From: JBJYKD01 sp049310025
GTDB lineage: Bacteria > Bacillota > Thermosediminibacteria > Thermosediminibacterales > Tepidanaerobacteraceae
DNA: 54,783 nt
Direction: 5' to 3'
Assembly: GCF_049310025.1 (NCBI RefSeq)
Contig: NZ_JBJYKD010000022.1
Location: forward strand, 1 to 54,783
Below the pieces are notes generated by a model that saw only the letters and a program-made list of their open reading frames with translations, did not search any database and was not told the origin of the DNA. A program made the translations under genes and the position numbers. Shown piece after piece: positions 7,467 to 14,607 of this stretch; positions within the stretch are counted from its first letter, which is position 1; each line of letters opens with the position of its first letter.

Positions 7467-9194
7467 TTAAGACAATAAAATCTGTTTAAGTTTATCTTTC
7501 ATCATTTCTCTGCGCTTTAAGAAAAATTGTTTAAAATTGGCAATGGAAAGGTCCAGATTAGTTAAATAGTGAAGCTGTTTATAATGACTTTTGGCAGTTT
7601 CATCTTTGTAGTTTTCGTTCAGCCATTCCTCAAAAGGTTTTGCGCTTTTTGACGTATTTATACTCCCTTCCAAAAGCTGCAAATTAGGAATCTTATTGTA
7701 ATTCTCAAGGCAAAAATCAATGTCTTCTTCTCTTACTCCTCTCTCAAGAAGCTTCCTCTTTGTAAATAAGCTCCTGGGATGTATATGATCTTGATGAAAC
7801 AGGTTGTTATAGTCTAGAGTAGGATATAAAAGCGCAAGAACTGAAAAGGTATACTTCTTGCCATATTCGTATTCCAGGAGATTTTCAATTTCCTCCTCGC
7901 CAAAATCAATTGATTTCGGAGTTCCTTTCAGCCTCTGCTTCATAACTTCAACTGGAAAGCTGTTCAAGTTTTCACCTATAATTTTTCTTATAACGCTTAA
8001 AACCTGGTCTGAATTGCCGCCAAAAGTCTGTTTCAAAAGGACGATATGAAGCCACCTTTTTATCTTTTCTCGCTCGTCTTTAAAATTAACAGAGGTTACA
8101 AAACTGTGGTTCAAGCCTTTTTTATACAAGTAATATGCTATTGGTATAATGGCATTATTGGAAATCAATGTCTGATAATCAAATCCAAATGTATTTATCA
8201 ATTCCACAGTAACCCTTATGCTTTCTTTTATCTTGTCCCAGTTGTCCTGAATAACTGACATATTTTGTTTGTTAAAATTATCAACCTTGAATCTGATATC
8301 ATTAAAATCACAGAGGACAAGGCATGTCTTTAAAACAAAATCCTTGTTAAAGCTAAATCCCCTGCCCACACTATTGATTTCATCCACAAAATTTATAATT
8401 TCTTCGCGAGCGTCTTTTTCATCCCACTGGGCAGTAGCAATAGAAAGAAGCAAATCGGAATAACCAAGCGGCGTGCCGCCGCTGTTTACACGGATAAAAA
8501 CATTTAAAACCTTGTCGAGTTCCTGATCTTCTTCAAGATAGTAATTTATCAACCGCTCTTCATATATAACTTGTGATAATCTAAAAAGGCATTCCCCCGC
8601 AAAATCGTTATTAAGATTATTGTTAACTAAAAATTTATGTAACTCAAAAGATTTTTTAGGATCAAAATTGAGAATATCTCCCACTTTGAACCAAAATGTG
8701 TTTTCATCCCTTTTCTTAGCGTCTTCTTCCGTGAGAAACCTGAAATCATACTTCAAATCTTCATCATCAGCTTCTTTAAGCAAATTTAAATAGAGATACT
8801 TTTTAGGAAAAGCATTGGGAACATCCCAGCGCCTGTAAGGAATTTTTGAGGCATAACTCCCTTTTAAAGCAATGTAAAGAGAAGTTAGCCTCTGCTGTCC
8901 GTCAAGTACTGAGATTATCTCTTCATCTCCCAGCAATACTGCCTTTTGATTGTGGGTTTTGCCTTGATGATAGTGGCAGATAAATTCATAGAACTGATAT
9001 TTTTTCACGCTATCTTTCGAAACTTTCCAAAAAAGAAAAGAACCTATAGGGTATCCTCTCATAATCGAATCAAAAAGCCGCTCAATCTGCTCTTCGCTCC
9101 ATACGAATTCCCTCTGTATCGCAGGTAGCAGATATTTTCTGCTGCTTATATTTTTTATGGCATCATATATGGTTATAGGTGTTTGAAACGACAT
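7467..9194 (-). CDS. DUF262-DUF1524 (GmrSD-like) nuclease inside the type I operon
   Basis: The 575-residue protein has an N-terminal DUF262 domain with LPAIQREFVW (23-32) and the DGQQR motif (98-102), which in this family lies in the nucleotide-handling site. It has a C-terminal DUF1524 HNH-type nuclease with DHIHP (469-473) and NKIPNLQLL (about 500-508). GmrSD, SspE and BrxU are related: they restrict DNA with modified bases or backbone. The gene sits between hsdS and hsdR, with AAAGGAG before ATG 9194. It may attack phage DNA whose modification defeats the type I enzyme. Substrate specificity cannot be read from sequence. Confidence 0.92.
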   Translation of the reverse strand: MSFQTPITIYDAIKNISSRKYLLPAIQREFVWSEEQIERLFDSIMRGYPIGSFLFWKVSKDSVKKYQFYEFICHYHQGKTHNQKAVLLGDEEIISVLDGQQRLTSLYIALKGSYASKIPYRRWDVPNAFPKKYLYLNLLKEADDEDLKYDFRFLTEEDAKKRDENTFWFKVGDILNFDPKKSFELHKFLVNNNLNNDFAGECLFRLSQVIYEERLINYYLEEDQELDKVLNVFIRVNSGGTPLGYSDLLLSIATAQWDEKDAREEIINFVDEINSVGRGFSFNKDFVLKTCLVLCDFNDIRFKVDNFNKQNMSVIQDNWDKIKESIRVTVELINTFGFDYQTLISNNAIIPIAYYLYKKGLNHSFVTSVNFKDEREKIKRWLHIVLLKQTFGGNSDQVLSVIRKIIGENLNSFPVEVMKQRLKGTPKSIDFGEEEIENLLEYEYGKKYTFSVLALLYPTLDYNNLFHQDHIHPRSLFTKRKLLERGVREEDIDFCLENYNKIPNLQLLEGSINTSKSAKPFEEWLNENYKDETAKSHYKQLHYLTNLDLSIANFKQFFLKRREMMKDKLKQILLS

Positions 9195-9228
9195 AGTTAT
9201 ATACTCCTTTCAGGGTTTTTAATTTTCT

Positions 9229-10515
9229 TCACATTACCCTTATTTCGCCTGATATAAGTTTGGGAAGCAGGGTATCACGAAGTTGGGATAAATAATAATT
9301 TTCAAATGTATACTTTCTGTCGAAAATTGGCTCTATCAAATTAACAAATTTTTTCTGTATCTCTATTGGTGCTACTACAAGCTTCTCATTTTCGAAAAAA
9401 TATTTTAATTGAAAGTTACTTATACCTGTTGATTGTATTTCGTACTGTGTCATTTTACCTTTGTTATAAATAAACTGTAAATATAAAAATAAAATTAATG
9501 AATTTAATATATCATTCCCCCTTATTAGCCTACAAAAGTTAGAAAAAACCAATGATTCATCGAACTGTTTTATTAAATTTTGATGTATGAATACAGTTCT
9601 TCCTGTAGGACGCCCTTTTGTTCCACCAGAAACTTCAATAAGAATATCTCCATGTTTTAGTCTTCTCTTTTCAAAACTACTTCGCTTCAAAAATCTTACT
9701 GGAATACTTGTTTTCTCTCCCCTCAGTATTGGCGGAAAATCAGCTCCTCTTATACAAAAACACTTTTTTTCATACTCTTGTGTTCTCTCATCATTTCCCC
9801 AATCTCCGCTTATAGTAAAATCTATCAATTCGCCTATACTTTTCACTCTCCACCCCTTTGGTATCGGTCCCAATTCGCTATCTACAAATTCACCCCCGCT
9901 GGATTTATAAGGTTCCCCATTTTCGTTTGGAAATTCAAAATCAATGAACCAGTGCTTGAATATCGCCTGTGCTATTTCTTCAAGCGTCTTGTTCATCTCG
10001 TTGTTGAGCTCGATTTTATCGTCAAAAGCAGAAAGAATGGCGGCGATTTTTTGCTGCTCGGGTAAGGAAGGAAGATTTATTTTCAACTCATTAAAGCATG
10101 ATTTATCAACTCTTTGCCTTCCTGAAGTTCCAATCATATTTTTAACAGCATACTCTCTAATTTCTTGAGAACGAGATAAATAATAAACAAATAAATTATC
10201 TGTTACGCCTTCTTTCCCAGAAAACACCAAAAACTCAGTAGAGCCAAAACCTTTCTCTCCACTCTTTAATTCTTTAACATATGCTGTCTTTCCATTTTCC
10301 AAACATGGTGTAATTCTGGCAAAAAGAGTATCGCCATTTTTAAATTTACTACCTGAACCATTATATTTTCTAAATTTTATATTTGAAACCTTACGGGTAT
10401 AAGGTTCTACCGATTGCATATCAATAAAAGGATATTCTTGCCCTTTCCTCAGCTCTCTATTTGGATTTATTTCAATAACCTCAGAGAAAATGACTTCCTT
10501 CCACTCACTCCCCAT
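9229..10515 (-). CDS. hsdS: Type I restriction enzyme, specificity subunit
   Basis: The 428-residue protein has two target-recognition domains, each followed by a helical spacer. The first spacer is LPSLPEQQKIAAILSAFDDK onward, around residues 150-195. The second half starts near SELGPIPKGW and closes with LRDTLLPKLISGEIRV. It chooses the split DNA sequence read by both HsdM and HsdR. The start ATG at 10515 overlaps the end of hsdM by 11 bases and has GGAGG upstream, which points to translational coupling. The recognition sequence cannot be predicted without close homologues. Confidence 0.95.
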   Translation of the reverse strand: MGSEWKEVIFSEVIEINPNRELRKGQEYPFIDMQSVEPYTRKVSNIKFRKYNGSGSKFKNGDTLFARITPCLENGKTAYVKELKSGEKGFGSTEFLVFSGKEGVTDNLFVYYLSRSQEIREYAVKNMIGTSGRQRVDKSCFNELKINLPSLPEQQKIAAILSAFDDKIELNNEMNKTLEEIAQAIFKHWFIDFEFPNENGEPYKSSGGEFVDSELGPIPKGWRVKSIGELIDFTISGDWGNDERTQEYEKKCFCIRGADFPPILRGEKTSIPVRFLKRSSFEKRRLKHGDILIEVSGGTKGRPTGRTVFIHQNLIKQFDESLVFSNFCRLIRGNDILNSLILFLYLQFIYNKGKMTQYEIQSTGISNFQLKYFFENEKLVVAPIEIQKKFVNLIEPIFDRKYTFENYYLSQLRDTLLPKLISGEIRVM

Positions 10516-12049
10516 ACCCTAACTCCTCCAAATTAGCCTTTATAATTTCGTCAAGCCTTCTCGCTTCCTTCATTTGTTGATAAAGTTTTTCAGTCAGCTC
10601 TGCCATTTTTTCTTCAAAAGGTATATCATCTTCCTGGGTCTCCTCCACGCCTACATATCTTCCAGGTGCAAGGACATAATCGTTTTGTGCGATAACCTCC
10701 ATAGGAACCGAAGCACAAAAACCCTTTATATCCTGATACCCTTTTTTATTTCTCCAGTTGTGATAAGTCTCGGCAATCTTTTGAATTTCCTCATCGGTAA
10801 GTTCTCTATGCGTCCTGTCTACCATAACACCCATTTTTCTTGCATCGATAAAAAGAGTTTCTTTCGTTTCCCTACCTTTGCGGATGAACCACAAACACGC
10901 AGGAATTCCCGTTGTGTAAAACAGCTGTGGTGGCAGGGCTACCATACAGTCAACAAGGTTATCTTCTATAATTCTCTTTCTTATCTCATACTCCGCATTA
11001 TTGCTTGTAGTCATAGAACCATTGGCAAGCACAAAACCAGCGACACCTTTTGGCGCAAGATGATAAATAAAATGCTGTATCCACGCATAATTTGCATTGG
11101 AATCTGGCGGAAGTCCATACTTCCACCTAACATCATTCGCCAACCTGTCTGCTCCCCAGGCACTGTCATTGAAGGGCGGATTTGCTAATATATAATCTGC
11201 TCTCAAATCTTTAAACTGGTCATCTGTGAAGGAATTCCCCAGCCTTATATCTGCTTCAATCCCTCTGATTGCAAGGTTCATTTTACACAGCCTATAAGTG
11301 GTCGGATTGGATTCCTGTCCATAGATTGAAATATCTCCCTTCTTGCCTGCATGAGCCTCTACAAAGCGAATGCTCTGGACAAACATACCCCCAGAACCGC
11401 AGCATGGATCAAAAACCCTGCCATGAAGTGGCTGAATTATTTCTACAAGAAGTTTAACAACACTCGAAGGTGTAAAGAATTCACCGCCTCTTTTCCCTTC
11501 TTTTTTTGCAAATTCAGACAGAAAATATTCATAAACTCTTCCTAAAACATCCAATTCCTCGTTTTTACCAAAATTAATGCTGCCAATCAAGGTGACAATT
11601 TCGCCAAGGGTGTGCGGATCCAAAGGCGCTTTAGCGTATACCTTGGGCAGAACACCTCTTAGATGCTTCGGATTTTCTTTCTCAATCAAATCCATAGCGT
11701 CATCAATAAGTTTTCCTATATCGCTTCGCCGAGCATTTGCCATTATATACTCATATCGCGCCTCTGGCGGTACATAAAATACATTTTCGGCTATGTATTC
11801 GTCTTTGTCTTCCAAAATAAATTGTGCCTCATCTTCGGAACTGCAATAATAATCCTCGTTTTTAGGATCTTTTATCAAATGTTCTAACTCTTCTCGACGA
11901 TATTTAAATGCATCAGAGATATATTTTAAGAATATAAGCCCGAGGACAATATGCTTATATTCTGACGGCTCCATATTGTTTCGCAACCTATCGGCTGCCG
12001 CCCAAAGGGTTGAAGCAAAGTTTAACACCCCATCATTATTCTGACCCAT
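10505..12049 (-). CDS. hsdM: Type I restriction enzyme, DNA adenine methyltransferase subunit
   Basis: The 514-residue protein carries an HsdM N-terminal helical domain (WAAADRLRNNMEPSEYKHIV) and an N6-adenine methyltransferase core, with DPCCGSGG (214-221) for S-adenosylmethionine and NPPF (290-293) as catalytic motif IV. GEFFTPSSVVKLLVEI is the usual lead-in. It methylates host sites together with HsdS. ATG at 12049 has AGGGAGTGA upstream. It is the second gene of the minus-strand operon, after the RHH gene. Confidence 0.97.
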   Translation of the reverse strand: MGQNNDGVLNFASTLWAAADRLRNNMEPSEYKHIVLGLIFLKYISDAFKYRREELEHLIKDPKNEDYYCSSEDEAQFILEDKDEYIAENVFYVPPEARYEYIMANARRSDIGKLIDDAMDLIEKENPKHLRGVLPKVYAKAPLDPHTLGEIVTLIGSINFGKNEELDVLGRVYEYFLSEFAKKEGKRGGEFFTPSSVVKLLVEIIQPLHGRVFDPCCGSGGMFVQSIRFVEAHAGKKGDISIYGQESNPTTYRLCKMNLAIRGIEADIRLGNSFTDDQFKDLRADYILANPPFNDSAWGADRLANDVRWKYGLPPDSNANYAWIQHFIYHLAPKGVAGFVLANGSMTTSNNAEYEIRKRIIEDNLVDCMVALPPQLFYTTGIPACLWFIRKGRETKETLFIDARKMGVMVDRTHRELTDEEIQKIAETYHNWRNKKGYQDIKGFCASVPMEVIAQNDYVLAPGRYVGVEETQEDDIPFEEKMAELTEKLYQQMKEARRLDEIIKANLEELGYGE

Positions 12050-12092
12050 TTCTTATTTCACTCCCTAAATAATTATTTCGCTTTTAATAAAA

Positions 12093-12416
12093 TTAGGCTT
12101 TTTGCTCTTCCTTTTCCATAATATGGAAATAAGTATAAACCATATTTCTCAGCAATCGACTAATTGTTACATTGTAGCGTTGAGCAAGGCTTTTGATATA
12201 CTCAAGCTCTGCATCGGAAACTTTTATATTAACCATTCTCCCTACCTTCGATTGGAAAGTATAGTCTTCCAATAACTGGTCGGGATGGAAATTATAAAGT
12301 ATATACATAATCATCTTGGCACGGGTAGAAGCCAAATGGTTTTCAACCGCATATTTTTTTAGTTTCTTATGCATCTCGGGACTAATTAAGGCCCATATTT
12401 GATGAGGCTTTCTCAC
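12093..12416 (-). CDS. Tandem ribbon-helix-helix protein, likely operon regulator
   Basis: This 107-residue protein reads as two RHH-like units: a strand (IWALIS), two helices (PEMHKKLKKYAVENHL, TRAKMIMYILYNF), then again a strand (MVNIKV) and helices (DAELEYIKSLAQRYNV, SRLLRNMVYTYF). RHH proteins bind DNA with paired strands, so one chain could act as a built-in dimer. The start is GTG behind GAGGGAGGGGG. It is the first gene of the restriction operon and lies about 340 bases from a set of eight 10-base-spaced TTAAT boxes. A regulatory role is inferred; no name is given. Confidence 0.7.
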   Translation of the reverse strand: MRKPHQIWALISPEMHKKLKKYAVENHLASTRAKMIMYILYNFHPDQLLEDYTFQSKVGRMVNIKVSDAELEYIKSLAQRYNVTISRLLRNMVYTYFHIMEKEEQKA

Positions 12417-12759
12417 GAAATAAATCCCCCTCCCTCTTTTTAATCATAGCACAATGCATAGTGAAATTCATCAAGTATTTTTTTTTATTTTTCTTTAAAC
12501 TTCGTCTGTAAAACTAAGGACTACTCTTTAGCATTGAAAATTACCTAATAAGGCTGACCTTGGCAAATTATTCTGTTTTGCTGTGATTTTTCTCTGTTTT
12601 TCTCACAATACTAACGTTTTTACCAGTAAATCACCTTTGTTCTCCAATGCTTGGTTTGTTTTTAAAATCGTGTCCAACATCTTCAACATCTTTTTTCAAT
12701 TGTTGTTTTCTGCCACCGCTCCTGACCTTCTTGGCTTTTATGTATTGATATAAAGTTTG

Positions 12760-12834
12760 TTAATCGCTGTTAATCGCTATTAATTTCCATTAATAGCCGT
12801 TAATACAAATTAATAAGGATTAACAGACGTTAAT
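12760..12834. repeat. Eight TTAAT boxes at exact 10-base spacing
   Basis: TTAAT (TTAAC in the seventh) starts at 12760, 12770, 12780, 12790, 12800, 12810, 12820 and 12830. Bases between the boxes vary, while the box and the 10-base period are kept. The boxes would lie on nearly the same face of the helix, as in cooperative protein-binding arrays. Confidence 0.85.
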
Positions 12835-12908
12835 AAAACTATCTCATCCAAAAATAATTTGAAGATACACGGGCTAATACCATCAGAATTCAGTCTTCTT
12901 ACGATATT

Positions 12909-13214
12909 AACGTTTTTAAAAACTAAAAAAAGTTTAGGAAAACGTTTTTAAAATTACAGTTAAAAAACGAAAATCAAAAATTAGAACCTGTCTACAAAAT
13001 TTTCAGCAAGATTGGCAGAAGCTTTTATGCAACATCGATTTTAAAAACGAAAGCTTTTGTCTCAATGTATTTAAAATCGTTCCCTTTATTTTTAAAAACG
13101 AAAGCCAAAAACGAAAAAAAATAAAGCCTCTGCCCTGAAAATCAGAGTAGAGGCTTTTCATTTTTCATTTTTCTTTAACCTGACACTATGCCTCTCGCTT
13201 TTAAAAACGTAAAA
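12909..13214. repeat. Dispersed TTTTAAAAACG motif family
   Basis: Near-copies occur in both orientations at 12909-12922, 12941-12954, 12959-12973, 13037-13053, 13068-13083, 13087-13104 and 13197-13214. Several are followed by AAAG. In such AT-rich DNA some A/T-run similarity is expected, but the recurring ACGAAAG end is not. Function is unknown. Confidence 0.5.
13123..13158. terminator. Terminator-like hairpin
   Basis: AAAGCCTCT (13123-13131) pairs with AGAGGCTTT (13149-13157), with T-rich DNA after it on the plus strand and A-rich DNA before it, so it could work in either direction. No gene ends immediately beside it, which suggests an untracked transcript from the repeat region. Confidence 0.5.
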
Positions 13215-13269
13215 TTTGATTTTAAAATCCCTTTTCAGGTATTATAAGACAAGAAAGGAGAGTGATAGA

Positions 13270-13668
13270 ATGGCGCAAAATGATATCTGCATAAAGGATT
13301 TTAAAACGCTAATTGTCTGGCAAAAAGCAAGAGAACTGGCCAATGACATATACAAAATTTCCGCAAACTTCCCCGCATTTGAAACTTATGCAGTAAAATC
13401 CCAAATAATAAGGGCCGCTACCTCCATCGGCGCCAACATAGCAGAGGGTAACGGCCAGCTTTATCAGAAAAAACAAATCAATTTCCTTAATAATGCACTC
13501 GGCAGTGCATCGGAAACGCGGCATTGGCTTGTTGTCGCATTAGATAATGGATATATTTCTCAAGAAGATTATGTAAAGCTTGAAGAAAAAACCACAGAAA
13601 TTATAAAAATGCTGATTAGTTTTATACGGAAATTACAGACTATACAAGAAAATGAAGATATAGCATAA
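13270..13668 (+). CDS. Four-helix bundle protein (S23/23S rRNA intervening-sequence family)
   Basis: The 132-residue product matches the four-helix bundle family often found inside 23S rRNA intervening sequences: FKTLIVWQKARELANDIYKI near the start, SQIIRAATSIGANIAEGNG in the middle and a final amphipathic helix. The true start is ATG 13270 behind GAAAGGAGAG, not the upstream ATG at 13216. No rRNA gene is seen nearby, so it is a free-standing copy. Family members form pentamers; their role is not established. Its placement next to a defence cluster suggests accessory DNA. Confidence 0.88.
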   Translation: MAQNDICIKDFKTLIVWQKARELANDIYKISANFPAFETYAVKSQIIRAATSIGANIAEGNGQLYQKKQINFLNNALGSASETRHWLVVALDNGYISQEDYVKLEEKTTEIIKMLISFIRKLQTIQENEDIA

Positions 13669-13707
13669 TTTTATTGCTTGAGTCAAATAAACATCTTCGT
13701 ATTATTT

Positions 13708-13746
13708 GGGAATAAGTATATGCAAATTGCTTTAATACTTATTCCC
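13708..13746. terminator. Bidirectional terminator between convergent genes
   Basis: GGGAATAAGTAT (13708-13719) is a perfect complement of ATACTTATTCCC (13735-13746), followed by TATTTTTT on the plus strand. It sits between the convergent genes ending at 13668 and 13758 and can serve both. Confidence 0.85.
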
Positions 13747-13757
13747 TATTTTTTCTC

Positions 13758-14003
13758 TTACTGTCCTATAAAAACTTCATCCTCCACCAAATCTACTGCT
13801 ATTGTTTTGGCCGTAACATAAAATCTAAAAAATATCCTCTCGTTAGTATCTACAATTTTTCCCATATCTCCTTCTTCAAGCTGGGAAATATAATTTTCAT
13901 TTCTCTTAATTATTTCAGCCACTTTCTGTTCAATTGTTTTTCTTTCCGTCTGATCTGTAAAAATGCTGTCTTTTGTAAAATACAATCTTCGCTCCAGCTT
14001 CAT
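13758..14003 (-). CDS. Small hypothetical protein
   Basis: This 81-residue, lysine- and glutamate-rich protein has a likely helix (TERKTIEQKVAEIIKRNENY) and a beta-rich C-terminus (RIFFRFYVTAKTIAVDLVED). I do not recognise the family. ATG 14003 is preceded by a GGGGGG tract only two bases away; ATG is otherwise the only good start. It is convergent with the four-helix bundle gene and is the last small gene before the core genome begins. Confidence 0.55.
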   Translation of the reverse strand: MKLERRLYFTKDSIFTDQTERKTIEQKVAEIIKRNENYISQLEEGDMGKIVDTNERIFFRFYVTAKTIAVDLVEDEVFIGQ

Positions 14004-14607
14004 TCCCCCCTGATTCTCTTTGTAATAATAATATCACAATTCCGTATATCTTTAAAGAAGACATTTTCCAAGCTAAAGAGCTCCAGAAAACTACTTTTTC
14101 ATATGCAAAGTGAAGTTTATTGAAAAACTTTTTTCCCCTTTCGGAATGACTTTTTTACTCACGGAAAAACTTCCGCCAAAAACAATTTCCAAACTTGATC
14201 CTTCTCCCTTTTTCCTTCTCCCTAACTATGTTGTTTTAAAAAAAACCCTTTCCATTTCCAATCTTTCAATCCCGCATAAACTCTACTTGTCATTTCCTGG
14301 AAGGCAATAATGTTTTTCCGTAATGCAACTATATTTCTACTAAAATTTCCCAATCAAACTTCTTTTTTGTGCGAAAAAAGGCTTTCCGAATGGAACAGGG
14401 TCAAGGTTAAAAGGAAAAAGGGATAAGTGGCGTAAATTCCGCATTTTTTGAGGCCTTACCACTTATCCCTTCTCTTATTCCTTTACCCTTTATCCTTATC
14501 CCTTCATCTATCCTTTTCCCTTTCTTACCCCTCAACGGAACCACTTTTTTCGCATGGGTGGGAGGATTAAATGAAAAATACATCTGCATCACCGCCCGGT
14601 GGGCCTT
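14004..14607. other. Non-coding stretch between accessory and core regions
   Basis: I see no gene. The stretch has pyrimidine-rich runs, the glmS terminator hairpin (14420-14469) and a small GCCCGGTGGGC hairpin directly after the glmS stop (about 14594-14604). Base composition changes from AT-rich to GC-richer across this gap. Confidence 0.5.
14420..14469 (-). terminator. Terminator of the glmS transcript
   Basis: On the minus strand GGGATAAGTGG (14469-14459) pairs perfectly with CCACTTATCCC (14430-14420), and the 3' arm is followed by TTTTTCC. It lies about 140 bases after the glmS stop codon and ends the cdaA-cdaR-glmM-glmS direction. Confidence 0.8.

Larger units (their letters stand above)
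12417..13269. other. AT-rich non-coding region with phased TTAAT boxes and dispersed TTTTAAAAACG motifs
   Basis: About 850 bases without a gene separate the restriction operon from the gene at 13270. The left part is plain AT-rich sequence. The middle carries eight phased pentamers (12760-12834). The right part carries at least seven near-copies of TTTTAAAAACGAAAG or its complement (around 12909, 12941, 12959, 13037, 13068, 13087 and 13197). A terminator-like hairpin lies at 13123-13158. It resembles a binding or control region rather than decayed coding sequence. Confidence 0.65.

Noticed and set aside
12760..12834. CRISPR array
   Set aside because: The repeated unit is only five bases with five-base spacers, far below CRISPR dimensions, and no cas genes are near.
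14110..14310. 66-residue plus-strand frame
   Set aside because: No ribosome site, no family resemblance, proline/phenylalanine/leucine-rich composition of a pyrimidine-rich tract.
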